DNA from: Zantedeschia hybrid cultivar
Lineage: Eukaryota > Streptophyta > Magnoliopsida > Alismatales > Araceae
Length of the DNA stretch: 64,000 nt
NCBI GenBank assembly: GCA_030544215.1
Contig: JARZZO010000001.1
Coordinates: 65,215,956-65,279,955, forward strand
Reading direction: 5' to 3'
In this document: positions 33,617 to 45,008 of the stretch, piece after piece
Numbering within the stretch: position 1 is the first letter of the stretch
Layout of the letters: each line of letters starts with the position of its first letter
Translations under genes and position numbers: made by a program
The notes under the pieces: generated by a model
What the model saw: only the letters and a program-made list of their open reading frames with translations
Databases searched by the model: none
What the model was told of the DNA's origin: nothing

Positions 33617-34020
33617 AAGGGATTTTTGCATATATATCCCTAAAAAATTATATTTGCATCTATACTCTCAACTGTCATATTGTTATCAATACTCTTAAAA
33701 TCTCTAAAATGTTGCGGTTATGTCTCTTTGTCAAAATGTTGTTAAATCAGAAATAAAGAATTTGCATATATACTCTTAAATTTACTAATATTTTTGTATA
33801 TGTACTTCTGAATTTTTTAAAAATTTTCATATGCACCTTTGATGTTATCAAGATTTATGGAATCTTCTTAGCATATTCAATTGGAAATCATGCTATTTTG
33901 ATGAAGGGGTATAAACATGATATTTTTGAGATTTCAGCGGTATTGATAACAATATGTGAGAGTTAAGAGTATAGATGCAAATAGGTGTTTTTCAAGGATA
34001 TATGTATATACAAAAATCTT
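33617..34020. mobile_element. MITE-like foldback element, family A, best copy
   Basis: Left arm AAGGGATTTTTGCATATATA, TTTGCATCTATACTCTCAAC, CATATTGTTATCAATAC; right arm is its inverse (GTATTGATAACAATATGTGA, GAGTATAGATGCAAATAGG, TATATACAAAAATCTT). Arms are about 80 bp; total 404 bp; no ORF. A partial second copy may follow at 34030-34105. Confidence 0.7.
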
Positions 34021-34297
34021 TATTTATAATAACATGTAGGAGTCAAAAAAAGTATACATACAAATATGATAATTTACAGAAATATAAAACTTCCTTTTTT
34101 ATTTTACAAATGCCAAAGTAATGCTAGCTCCGTGTAGAAGAGTGTTGCGTCTGAAGGGACATGGCATGTCAGATTCTCTCCCCTTAACAATTCAAATTAA
34201 CACGTCCATTTGTTATCAAGGGAATTCTTCATTAGTTTTAAGGGTACTAACCTGGTCCTCCCCTTCAAGCCTTTTGTTATGCCCGTATCTTTACTAA

Positions 34298-34618
34298 GGC
34301 CATGTCTGGTGCAAACTTCTAGTTGGAAGCATTTTCAGACTTTTTCAAGTAATTTAAACTTTTTAGAGTTGTTTCGAGCGAAAAGAAACAAGCGTTAGAA
34401 GCTACTTACAATATTACATAATATTTTGATTGTTTTTCGGCTTTCAACTAAAAATTATAAGTTATAGAATCTCCTAAATTAGAGAAAAAGTGAGGTCGTT
34501 AGGAGAAGTTTGAATTTTATAATTATATAAATTAATTATAATTATTTTTATGCAATATTTTTATGTTAGAAAAGAAAATCAAAAGTCACTTTCAATTAAA
34601 AATTATACCAAACAGTCC
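34298..34618. mobile_element. Tourist-like (PIF/Harbinger) MITE with TAA target duplication
   Basis: 321 bp from GGCCATGTCTGGTGC to ATACCAAACAGTCC, inverted ends of the GGNCNTGT(T/C)TGGT type, flanked on both sides by TAA (34295-34297 and 34619-34621), the target size of PIF/Harbinger. Non-coding interior. Confidence 0.72.
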
Positions 34619-34624
34619 TAAAGA

Positions 34625-35395
34625 CCTGCAAAGCATTTGTGAATGGCCATTCAGTGTGTGCAATAACTAGAAGCCCACCCACTTCCTCTAGCCTTTTTTT
34701 ATATGGGGCCGATATAAACACATTATTTTATATAAAACATAATGTAGTATATTTTAATTATAAAAGTAATAAGAATCTACAACAAAAGTGTTTGACATCT
34801 TTTAAAGTGAAATTAACTCTTATCAATTTCGCACTTTCTGTCTAAATTGTGTCCACGTAGAGTGTGGAAACTTCGTTCTCGTTTAACATTGATTGGTAAG
34901 ATTGGGGATTTCAGAGATAAATATGTTGATAAATTTGTATATTGGAATCTATCCAGGACAGTTCCACAAATCCATCCCAGGTTGATGAGTCAAAGTCTAA
35001 GATGTACGTTTATCATCGTTATTGTGAAAATTTTTTTTTCTAAAGATAAATAAAAAGTAAATTTACTTCAATAAATAAATTAAAAGGGACGAAAGCTAAT
35101 ACCATCAATTGAAGAAGATGCAGCAGTAAAAATTAATCTAGCAGCAATCTAGCTGAGGTACAATCCTTGGCAGTTCCAGCCTGGTACGGCCTGTCGATCG
35201 ATATAATGCTTTTGATTTCAAGAACATGTTTCTTGAACAATACTCACCCCTGGTGATCAACTTTAGAAATACTTGTTGAGACCATCTCACTCGATCCAAA
35301 TTGTTAGATTGCATTAGAGCACGATGCTGTTTTTTTTAAATTTTGAGTTTTGCAAATAATTTTATAAAAGATTTCATATATGTAGATAATTTCTA
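34625..35395. other. Intergenic DNA, nothing identified
   Basis: No exon or terminal repeats recognised; two small open frames (34639-34845, 34847-35053) look accidental. Confidence 0.4.
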
Positions 35396-35397
35396 CG

Positions 35398-35647
35398 TAT
35401 TCATCTACTCAACTCAACTAAATCTTAATCTCAAATAACTGGAGTCGGCTATATGAATTTTCTGTTTCTACTCTAAATGATTTTAGGCTCCCTCTTCTGA
35501 CATGTTTAAAATTTTCAGATCATATTGTACTACTCCTTTTCAAATTAATCTAGTCTACTCCTTCTTTTCTTTCCCTCATCCATCTTAATATGCTCTACTT
35601 TTCTAACTGGAGCTTCATCAGGCCTACGTCTAACATGCCCAAATCAT
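35398..35647 (-). mobile_element. 3' fragment of RTE-type LINE, left of the copia insertion
   Basis: Minus strand continues the ORF broken at 42327: FGHVRRRPDEAPVRK then KMDEGKKR, the C-terminal signature of plant RTE-like reverse transcriptases (W.GHV.RRP), followed by the 3' tail (TATAGCCGACTCCAGTTATT). Together with 42322-43510 it is one LINE split by the copia element. Confidence 0.75.
35643..35647. repeat. Target-site duplication, left (ATCAT)
   Basis: Matches ATCAT at 42322-42326 immediately after the 3' LTR. Confidence 0.92.
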
Positions 35648-35891
35648 TGTTAGATAGAGATGACCATCAAAGCCCATGAAATAAGGGGTCTGTTGCAAGG
35701 ATAAACATGGAGACTTGGTCTTCCACGATCCCGGAGGCGGTTCCGAGGAGGAGGCGGAGATGGTTAATAGAAGAGCCTCTATAAAAGAGAAACCAATGTG
35801 AAGAAATGAGCTCACCTTGGGTTAACCATCGGAGCCCGTTTCCTCATTCGTTTTTTTTTTCTCCTCTCTCTCTCAAAGCAAGGATTCTACA
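35648..35891 (+). repeat. Copia 5' LTR
   Basis: TGTTAGATAG...GGATTCTACA, 244 bp. TATA-like CTATAAAAGAG near 35779. Lacks 9 bases present in the 3' LTR after GATCCC. Confidence 0.95.
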
Positions 35892-35892
35892 C

Positions 35893-35904
35893 TGGTATCA
35901 GAGC
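35893..35904 (+). other. Primer binding site (tRNA-iMet)
   Basis: TGGTATCAGAGC, complementary to the 3' end of plant initiator methionine tRNA, one base after the 5' LTR. Confidence 0.95.
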
Positions 35905-35914
35905 TGGTTCATCC

Positions 35915-36770
35915 TAGCGCCGCCGCGCACCGCCGTTGCTCCCCCTCGCGCCGCGGCTTACCTCGCGCCTCGCCGCCGCCCCTGCCGCAGCAGCACGCCG
36001 TAGCTCCCCGTGCCTCGCGGTGCCCTCGCCGTTGCAGCAACCGCACACCGCCGCCGCCTCGTCCAGCCGCTGCCCGCCGCTGCAGCACCGCCAGCGTCCC
36101 GCCGCCGCCGCGGACCCGGCGGCCTCCCCACGCGCTGCAGCCGGCCGCACCCACCGCTGCTGGTTCGCCGCCACGTCCCGCTGCTGCCGCTGCAGCGAAC
36201 CGGAACCGCCGCGTTGCTCCCGCGACCGCACCGCCGCTGCTGCCCTCGCCTCGCCGCCGCAGCTCGCCGTGCCCTCGCACCGGAGCCACCGCCGCTGCCG
36301 GGCACACCCGCCGCTGCTGCTTCGCCTTGTGCCGCAGCTCTGCCGCGACCGGCGCTGCCCAGTGCAGCACCGCCGCTGCCGCCGCGGACACCCGCCGGCC
36401 TCCCCACGCGCTGCAGCCGGCCGCACTCACCGCTGCTGCGCCGAGACCCACCGCAGCCCGCCGCAGCACGCTGTGCCATCGCCGCTGCAGCACCGCCGTT
36501 GCAGAACCGCCGCAGTCCGCCGCTGCTCCCCCTCGCGCGCCGGGGCTTCCCCGCGCACCCACGCGCACCGAGGCAAGCCTCCACGCCGCTGCCGGCTCGC
36601 CGTACCCTCGCCGCCGCTGCCGGCTCGCCGCTGTGCTCGCCGTACCCTCGCCGCCGCTGCAACACCGCCGCATCCACCGCTGCCGCACCTCGCCGTAGCC
36701 GCACCCAGCGCTGCCACACCGCCGCACCCAGCGCTACACACGGCCGCCGCCATCCACAGTGTTTCGGCTG
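35915..36770 (+). repeat. Very GC-rich CCGCCGCTGC-type repeat in the copia leader
   Basis: About 860 bp made of CCGCCGCTGC, CTGCAGCCGG and CTCGCCG words, ending abruptly at AT-rich DNA. A segment at about 36081-36160 recurs at about 36362-36437 (GGCCTCCCCACGCGCTGCAG, then CCGGCCGCAC(C/T)CACCGCTGC), showing a 280-bp duplication. Frames are open for 123-311 codons on both strands, giving Ala/Pro/Arg/His mixes with no domain; I treat all as artefacts of composition. Confidence 0.85.
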
Positions 36771-37774
36771 CCAACACACCCAACCTTTCTCTCGTGAACA
36801 GGTTCATTTTTCATTTGACGTATATTAGTCTTGCCATGGTGATAAAAGAATGTTTTTCCCAAGATCTATAACCTGCACCCGTTAATGCGTTTTCTACCCA
36901 GATAGTATTGAAAACTAAAGGTCTTTGTTCTTTGTCCAACTTTCTATAACTTTGTATTATTTATATTATATATTAGTTGTCAAGGCCCGTAACACATGCC
37001 AAAATAGTAAACTAATCTACATTGTTCCTAACATAATCGCACTGATCTATCGCTGTATTGCATGTGAAGTTTTTTTTTTTTTTTTTAATACGAACATCCA
37101 TCAGAAATCAAAACTGCAGTCTACATTTGTAATATTTTTTGTCTTCTACTAAATGAATACACCTGCCTGAACCTGTCATAGATCTATGTGCATCTCTTTT
37201 AATTTATGCCAGAATCTGTTGCATGTTCGTTGGGTTACGTCTGTTGTGCATAGCTAATACACATTTTTTTAAAGTTGTTTCGTCCTTATCTGTTACTGTT
37301 ATACAAATCATGTGCTTATACCAAATTGCATACTAACATAGCCATAGACATCAGATTCTTACATGTTTGATATTTAATTAATATAATTCGAATATGTTTG
37401 CATAAGGACAACATAGTTAAATATCTGTGTATTTGTTATAACCTGCATCACTGATTATAACTAATCATTTCATATTAAGTTATTGCCTGATAAATCGATT
37501 ATAAATACAAATTTATAATTAGTTACAACTTAATTGACATTCCTTTATTATTATCATTTTAATTTCTGTTTAGAAAATTCAAATTATATTTTGATTGTTG
37601 TTAAAATAAATATTAAGTAATTCTTGATTGAATATCATTTATGTAAATTAGTTATTTAAAAATTTGTTCTGCTAAGTTGAATCATACAAAATGATGCATG
37701 TTTTAATGTTATTTATGTTACAAATCTTAATTGTTAAATTATGTATATTGAGCTTTAGCCTTGTCCTACTTAAA
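36771..37774 (+). other. AT-rich part of the copia leader
   Basis: About 1 kb between the GC-rich block and the gag start, no coding sign. A GT...AG intron spanning the leader is possible (GTTCATTTTT near 36800) but unproven. Confidence 0.5.
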
Positions 37775-40700
37775 ATGGCTAGTAAACTCATTGCTTCTGA
37801 ACTGGCTAAACTGGACAAGTTGAACGGTACTAATTATGATATGTGGCATAGGAAAATTAGATATGGTCTTATTCATGATAATATTGAACATGTACTTAAC
37901 GGTACTGTTCCGGAATTAACTGATAATCCCGGAGAGGGAGATATCAGGAGAAGAGAGCAATGGTTGTCAAATGACAACAAGGCTAAAAGCCTGATGCTAA
38001 TGTTCATGGAGGACAACCTCATAAAATTTTTTGAAACTTATGAGACTGTCCGGAAATTGTGGGACGCTATCAAGGAGAAGTATGACACCACTTCTGAGGT
38101 GAATACTCAGCTCCTATTGCATCGGTATAATTCTTTCCGTATGCAAGAGGGCGATAGCGTCATAGAATATGTGAATAAGATGATTGTTATGGCTAAAGAT
38201 CTTTCTACTGCTGGAACAGAGGTTCCAGAAAGAATGCAGGTGGCGACTATTTTGAATAGTCTGCCATCTTCATTAGATATGGCTGCCACAACCCTTAGGA
38301 TGAGCGGTACCGTTCTTCGTGTCACTGATTTACCAGCTAGGTTAGCAGTTGAGCAGGATATCATTGCAAGTAGGAAAGGTCAAGAACTGAACTTGCAGGA
38401 AGTGAATGCTATTCACCAGAAGCCCTCATCGGCATATAACAAAAACCAGAATCACTATGTTGGACCGAATAGGCCACAGTTCAAAGCAAAATCACACTAT
38501 AAAGGCAAAAAGGTTCCCCGTGGTGCTTGCTACACATGTGGCAAATTTGGTCATTACAAGGCCAACTGTCCTGAAAAGCACGGAAACAAGGGTAAACACC
38601 CAGAAAAGGGGGGAATCGGCAAACGTGAATTCGTCGGTTTGACGGAATGCAATGCTGTGATTATCGACACCAACGACTGGTGGGTGGATTCTGGCGCAAC
38701 TTGTCATGTGGCAAAGACAAAGAAATGGCTGGTGGAATTTAAGCAGTTGCAACTTGGAGAGCAGAGAATGTACATGGGAAACAACACCTACCTGAATGTA
38801 GAAGGTGTTGGATCATATCGTTTAGATCTTGGGGACAGCATCATGGTCCTCAAGGATGTCTGTTATGCGTCGAGTATTAGGCGCAATCTATTGTCTGTAA
38901 CTGCTCTCATGAAAAATGGTCTGGAAGTCCGATTCTATAATAAAAGGGTGTCCATAGGAAAGAACAAAAATGTCTTTGCCATGGGAAAACTTGTTCATGA
39001 ACATGGCTTATTTTGTATTCCTGTTGTGGACACAGAAGTTAATAATATTAATGATGCTGTTATGAATTATTCCTTGTGTCATCTGTCTGAATGTGATCTG
39101 TGGCATTTTATATTAGGACATCCTGGAAAATCTAAAATGGAACAAATGATAAGATTGAACCTACTGCCATTAACTAAGATAGAATTGTCACCATGTGAAC
39201 ATTGTTTAGTCGGTAAAATGACTAAGAAACCTTTTGCAGTAGGACATAGATCACAAGAATTACTGGAGTTGATCCACTCAGATATATGTGGACCATTAAG
39301 TATAAAAACATATGATAGAAAGGAATATTTCATAACATTCATAGATGACTATTCCAGATATGCCTATGTATATCTTATTTCTGCTAAATCAGAAGCTTTT
39401 AATTGTTTTAAGAAATATAGAGCAGAAGTAGAAAGGCAACTGGGTAAAAACATTAAGGTATTAAGAACAGATAGAGGTGGGGAATACAACTCAAAGGAAT
39501 TTGAGTCATATTGCCAAGAGCATGGAATAAGGAGACATGTAACTATGCCTTATACGCCACAACAGAATGGTGTGGCAGAAAGAAAGAATAGAACGCTTAT
39601 GAATGCTGTTAGATGCATGCTATCGCATTCAGGACTCCCGAAGAATTTTTGGGGAGAGGCATTGCTCACGGCAAATTATACATTGAATAGAATTCCCACT
39701 AAATCTATCGAAAGTGCACCTTATGAACTGTGGAATGGGAGGAAACCAGAAATAAGTCATCTTAAGAAATGGGGGTCAGTAGCTCATGTTCTCATTCCAA
39801 ATCAACTAAGAGACAAGTTAGACTTCAGAACATTGAAGTGTCGATTCATAGGCTATTGTGACAAATCATCGGGATATAGATTCTTCGATAAGGAAAAAGG
39901 AATCATTGAATATAGGGATGCTACATTTCTAGAAAATGTAGAGGAAGAGGAATCTCATCATGAGAAAGAACCTCTAAGTGTAATAGACGATGACTATTAC
40001 AATGATTTACCTATAAATGATCCAGAAATCGAAGAAGAACTTCCACCAAATGTGGAAGATGACCAAATGCCTTTGAATGAAACGCAAGAAAATCAACCTG
40101 TAATTGGCAATAAAAGACTTAGAACTCCACCAGCATGGATGGATGATTATCACTTGTACTTATGTGAGCCTTCATGTCTAACAGTAGACATAAATGAGGA
40201 TAATAATATAGATCCCATGAATCTGAATGATGTATTGAAATCTTCAGACTCTGATCTATGGCGAAAAGCCATGGAAGAAGAAATTGATTCCATAAAAAAG
40301 AACAATGTATGGGAACTATGTGAATTACCCAAGAATAGGAAGGCTATAGGTTGCAAGTGGGTATTTAAGAAAAAGATCCGTGTAGATGGATCTATTGACA
40401 AGTATAAAGCTCGATTAGTTGCCAAAGGATTTACTCAGATGCCAGGTATAGATTTTCAAGAAACTTATTCTCCTGTGGCTAAATTTGCATCTATAAGGAT
40501 GATTTTAGCAATTGTTGCGCATCTTGACTTGAAACTTTTTCAAATGGATGTCAAGACTGCATTCCTTAACTGAGAGTTAGAGGAAGATATATATATGAAA
40601 CAACCTGAAGGTTTTCAGGTAGAAGGTCAGGAGAATAAAGTATGTAAACTCAAGAAAGCTTTGTATGGCTTGAAACAGTCTTCTAGACAATGGTATCTCA

Positions 40701-41764
40701 AATTTCATAATGTTGTTATTCAACTTGGATTTGTTCCAAATCAATTAGACAATTGTGTATATGTCATGAATAGTGGGAGCATGTTCATTATATTATCTTT
40801 ATATGTAGATGATATTTTGCTCGCTGGAAATGACATAGGAATGTTGAATAACGTTAAGTCTGAGCTCAGTGAGAAATTTGAGATGAAGGACATGGGTGAG
40901 GCATCCTATGTTCTCGGAATCCAAATCATGAGGGATAGAAAGTCTAGAATGTTGAGTATAAACCAAGATAAGTACTTACAATCAGTACTTAGGAGGTTTG
41001 GAATGCAAAACTGCAATCCAGCACCAACGCCATTGGTTCATGGAAAACGATTAAGTAAAGAGCAATGTCCTGGAGAAGGACATGATGCACTGCAAGTGCC
41101 GTATGCACAAGCAGTCGGAAGCTTAATGTATGCTATGCTATGTACCAGGCCTGACATAGCATACGCAGTAAGTTTAGTAAGCAGATATCAAAGTAATTCT
41201 GGTCCAACACACTGGGAAGCTGTTAAAAGGATTATGAAGTACTTGAAAGGTACTTTGCACCACAAATTAATATATCAAGCAGATACACTAGAAGTGCTTG
41301 GTTATTCCGATGCAGATTTCGGAGGGGATAAAGATGACGGAAAGTCCACTTCGGGACACTTGTTCATCTTTGGTGGTGCTGCTGTTTCTTGGAGTAGCAA
41401 GAAACAAGGGTGTGTTGCAAGATACATACAGGAAGCTGAGTATGTTGCGTGTAGCATGGCTACCACTCATGCAGTCTGGATAAGACGATTTTTAACAGAA
41501 TTAAATCTCAACTTAGTAGAAGAACCAATTGAGATTTATTGTGATAATCAAGCGGCAATTAGCTTGATTAACAGTAGAGCGAATAGCTCTAGAGGAAAAC
41601 ACATAGAAATTCAATATCATTATATACGTGATATTATTCAAAAAGGAGAAATTAAAGTGACTTATATTCCCACCAGTGATATGATTGCAGATCCGTTGAC
41701 AAAAAGTATACCGGTAGAAAGTTTTGTCAAACATGTAAGTCTAATGGGACTTGGGAATATATAA
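37775..41764 (+). pseudogene. Copia gag-pol polyprotein, one in-frame stop
   Basis: 1330 codons in one frame, broken only by TGA at codon 933 (40571-40573). Start chosen at the MASKLIASELAKLDKLNG methionine; an upstream hydrophobic extension to 37691 is in frame but atypical. Order: gag with LNGTNYDMWHRKI; CCHC knuckle CYTCGKFGHYKANC (about 252-265); protease WWVDSGATCHVA (about 302); pre-integrase LWHFILGHPG with CEHC; integrase HSDICGP, LRTDRGGEY and NGVAERKNRT (catalytic D, D, E all present); RT with KARLVAKGFTQ and YVDDILLAG (about 1009); RNase H with GYSDADFGG, EAEYVA and YCDNQAAI. The stop stands in RT where relatives have glycine after TAFLN, so full-length Pol is not made without readthrough. 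Otherwise no frameshift, in keeping with youth. Confidence 0.95.
40571..40573 (+). other. In-frame TGA stop in copia RT
   Basis: The frame before (…DVKTAFLN) and after (ELEEDIYMKQPEGF) is the same and both sides are typical RT. Confidence 0.95.
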
Positions 41765-41789
41765 GTCGGGAATTTTCCTTTACAAAATT

Positions 41790-42050
41790 GAAAATACATT
41801 TCACAGATAGTGAGAATGTATCAGAACTTTAATACATCTCACGGATAGTGGGAGTGTATTAAGAATCATTTGATTTGAAAATACATTTCACAGATAGTGA
41901 GAATGTATCAGAACTTTAATACATCTCACGGATAGTGGGAGTGTATTAAGAATCATTTGATTTGAAAATACATTTCACAGATAGTGAGAATGTGTCAGAA
42001 CACCAATACATCTCACGGATAGTGGGAGTGTATTAAGAATAATTTGGTCT
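41790..42050 (+). repeat. Three 87-bp tandem repeats before the copia 3' LTR
   Basis: Units start at 41790, 41877 and 41964 (GAAAATACATTTCACAGATA). Each is itself two related halves, CACAGATAGTGAGAATGTAT and CACGGATAGTGGGAGTGTAT, so the array is six half-units. The second half resembles the polypurine tract next to the LTR. Confidence 0.95.
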
Positions 42051-42054
42051 TGAT

Positions 42055-42068
42055 GGTCAAGTGGGAGA
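42055..42068 (+). other. Copia polypurine tract
   Basis: GTCAAGTGGGAGA directly before TGTTAGATAG of the 3' LTR. Confidence 0.85.
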
Positions 42069-42321
42069 TGTTAGATAGAGATGACCATCAAAGCCCATGA
42101 AATAATGGGTCTGTTGCATGGATAAATATGGAGACTTGGTCTCCCACGATCCCTAAGATTCCGGAGGCGGTTCCGAGGAGGAGGCGGAGATGGTTAATAG
42201 AAGAGCCTCTATAAAAGAAAAACCAATGTGAAGAAATGAACTCACCTTGGGTTAACCATCGGAGCCCGTTTCCTCATTCGTTTTTTTTTTCTCCTCTCTC
42301 TCTCAAAGCAAGGATTCTACA
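42069..42321 (+). repeat. Copia 3' LTR
   Basis: 253 bp, TGTTAGATAG...GGATTCTACA, followed by the target duplication. Confidence 0.95.
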
Positions 42322-43510
42322 ATCATCTCAGTCTCTCTTCTCTTAATTTGTCTTCAATTGATATCATTCCTATCTTTTTTCTAATATACTCATTACGAAT
42401 TTTATCTAGTTTAGTATGCCTGCACATTCACCTTAACATTCTCATCTCGGCAGCACTCATCTTAGAGATATGTTGTCCCTTCATCACTCAACACTTGCTA
42501 CCATATAATATTGCAGGTCTTATCGCCGTACGGTAGAATTTTCCTTTCAGCTTCGTTGGGATCTTGCGATCACTCAAGACTCCCGTAACAAATCTCCACT
42601 TCAACCATCCTTCTTTAATCCTCTATGGCTAACATCCTCGTCGCACCTTTCGTCTTTTTGGAGGATCGAACCGAGATATTTGAAATGGATGTTTTAAGGT
42701 ATTGCATTTCCATCCAAGTTAACTCCCTCATTTTCGCCTATCCGACCTTCACTAAACTTACAGTGTATGTATTCTGTCTTAGTTCTACTTAACTTGAAAT
42801 CGTTAGATTTTACGGTGCTCCTCCAAAGTTCTAATTTTCTATTAACTCCCTTTTGCGTTTCATCTATCAACACAATATCATCCGCAAACATCATACACCA
42901 CGGTATGTCCTCTTGTATATATTTTGTTAAATCATCTATAACTAATGGGAAAAAGTAAGGATTAACTGCTCATCCTTGATAGACTCCAACAGAAATAAGA
43001 ATATCTCTTGTTTTCCTCCAACCGTACAAACATTAGTAGTTGCTCCTTCATACATATCTTTTAATACTTGTATGTACTTATTAGATATCATCTTGCGTTC
43101 CAACACCCACCACAAGACATCTCTTGGAACTCTATCATAGACCTTCTCCAAATCGATGAACACCATATGTAGATCTTTATACAAATCTCAATATTTCTCT
43201 ATCAAGTTCTCAATGAGAAAGATAACTTTTATAGTTGATCGACCCGGCATAAAGCCGAATTGATTGACCGAGATAGTTGTCAGAACGTAAATGATGTTCC
43301 ACAACTCTCTCCCACAGCTTCATAGTATGACTCATGAGTTTAATTCTTCTATAATTTGAGTAGTCATTCGATGTCTCATTTATTTTTAAAAATAAATACA
43401 AGAGTGATTTTCCTCTATTTATCTGACATTTTCTTAGAGACTAAGATCTTATTAAACAATCGAGTCAACCATTTCACTCCTACATCTTCTAAACATTTTC
43501 TACATATTCA
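42322..43510 (-). pseudogene. Reverse transcriptase region of RTE-type LINE, decayed
   Basis: Minus-strand pieces in several frames, from 43510 downward: WLTRLFNKILVSKKM; YRRIKLMSHTMKLWERVVEH; KDLHMVFIDLEKVYDRVPRD; YIQVLKDMYEGATTNV; the catalytic MMFADDIVLIDETQ (about 42894); FKLSRTKTEYIHC; GKFYRTAIRPAILYG; MSAAEMRMLR. This is the plant RTE-clade RT with its AFADD-type box. Stops and frameshifts are frequent; the 5' part (endonuclease) is missing. The 3' end continues at 35647. Confidence 0.88.
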
Positions 43511-44641
43511 TATTTACGTATAATCTTTTTAACTATGATAATATTTTCGTATAACCTTTTTTAATTATGTGATTTATCTTGAATTTCATCTAAGTTAATA
43601 TCTTCTAAACATTTTCTACGTATTACAAAAAGTTTACGGGCGAATGTTTATGTGATTTTTTTTTCTTGTAGAATATTTGTATTTTTAACTAAAGATATTA
43701 TTAACATTACATATTTTATATAAGATAAAAATATTTTAATTCATGTAAAATTTGAAGTAAACTCACATAATTAGGAGTTATATACAAATTTGAATCATAC
43801 ATGAATTATCTACAAATATGAAATCTTTCAGAGATTATTTGCAAAAACCTTTTTATTTTTTGTCTCAGAAGCCAAAAATGTTGGACAATTTCTTTCTTGA
43901 TCAAGCTCAATATCTACGTTGCCGGATCGTTAATCGACCCCGTGTAAGCGTGATACACATTGTGACGTGATCTAACAACTTAGATTACGTAGAGCAAGAT
44001 TTAACAGCTGTGTCCATGCATTGCAAATGCGATCAATATTAGTCTGTCAACTTTGGCTGGTGAGTTGCAGAGGCCAGTCATGGCCCTCAGTGTATCAGGG
44101 AACAGTAGAGCCACGAGTGGCAAAATCATCAATTTTAAAATCAGTAAAATTTTGTTGTTTTAAAATTAGAGAATATTTATTTGGTTGTTTATAAATAAAA
44201 TAAGAGAGATGCTTTAATTTTCTTATTTTGATTTATAATAAGTCTTTGATGTAAATCAAAATAAGAGAACTAAGTTGTCAAATGTGTAGGCAAGACTCAG
44301 ACAGAATTTTACTTTATATTATTAAAATACCGTAAAATAAAACTATTATTTCAAATCACGCTGTTTTACGTTAAAACAAACAACTTTATTGTGAAAATAC
44401 ATGTGGGCAAAACAGTTTTCTAATAAGATTAGAACCATGCAGGAGGTTTTGTTCTTTAAGAAGTAGAACCTTTGAGGAGGTTTTGTCTCTTAAGAATTAG
44501 AATGAGTTTCCTACTAAATTTCAATGGCCTTTTTTGCAAACCACCCCCCACCCCTAGTCTACGTGGTAACTAGTAAAATAATATGCAGGAGAATGTTTTA
44601 GGAAAAATCTGATACATGATGCTTATTTGGTAGTCTTGAAA
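43511..44641. other. AT-rich intergenic DNA
   Basis: No exons seen. 44120-44400 has TTTAAAATCAGTAAAAT and TTTTACGTTAAAACAAAC words that recall the family C MITE ends at 47247 and 50945, but boundaries are unclear. Confidence 0.4.
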
Positions 44642-45008
44642 AGAGTAATACTTACTGCACAATCTAGTTGTGCAGTAAGTCTAGTCATCTCGCACAACTT
44701 CGTACGATTGCACTATGTGATTAACTCGATCAGCTGACATGATCAATACCATAATATTTCTTTCGACAAATATATATTTCAATTGATAAATATAATTTTC
44801 GATTGATAAATACAAATTCCAAGTTAACAAAGGCATATTTAGATTGATAAATAATTGACAACTATATTATATTTGTCAATCAAAATATATATTTGTCGAA
44901 CAAAATATTATGGAAGAAACTATGTCAGTTCGTCTAATTGGCCGAGTTGGCAACATGAGTCGATCACAAAAAAAATTCAGTGTGATTAGACTTGTTAAGT
45001 ATTACTCT
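44642..45008. mobile_element. MITE with AGAGTAATACTTA inverted ends, family B
   Basis: Perfect 13-base inverted ends (AGAGTAATACTTA and TAAGTATTACTCT). The interior also folds: CGACAAATATATATTT / AAATATATATTTGTCG and TTTCGA...TCGAACAAAATATTATGG. 367 bp, no ORF. Confidence 0.7.

Larger units (their letters stand above)
35648..42321 (+). mobile_element. Ty1/copia LTR retrotransposon, nearly intact
   Basis: 6674 bp with LTRs of 244 and 253 bp, a 5-bp target duplication ATCAT on both sides (35643-35647, 42322-42326), a primer site complementary to initiator tRNA-Met, gag-pol in one frame, and a polypurine tract. Domain order protease-integrase-RT-RNase H is that of Ty1/copia. The LTRs differ by six substitutions in 244 aligned bases (about 2.5 percent) and one 9-bp deletion in the 5' LTR, so the insertion is recent (roughly a million years at a commonly used grass rate). 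One in-frame stop interrupts RT. Confidence 0.96.

Noticed and set aside
35909..36871. Long frames (up to 311 codons) on both strands
   Set aside because: All arise from the GC-rich CCGCCGCTGC repeat in the copia leader; openness in many frames at once is a composition effect.
41790..42050. CRISPR-like array
   Set aside because: Units are directly tandem without unique spacers, inside a plant retrotransposon.
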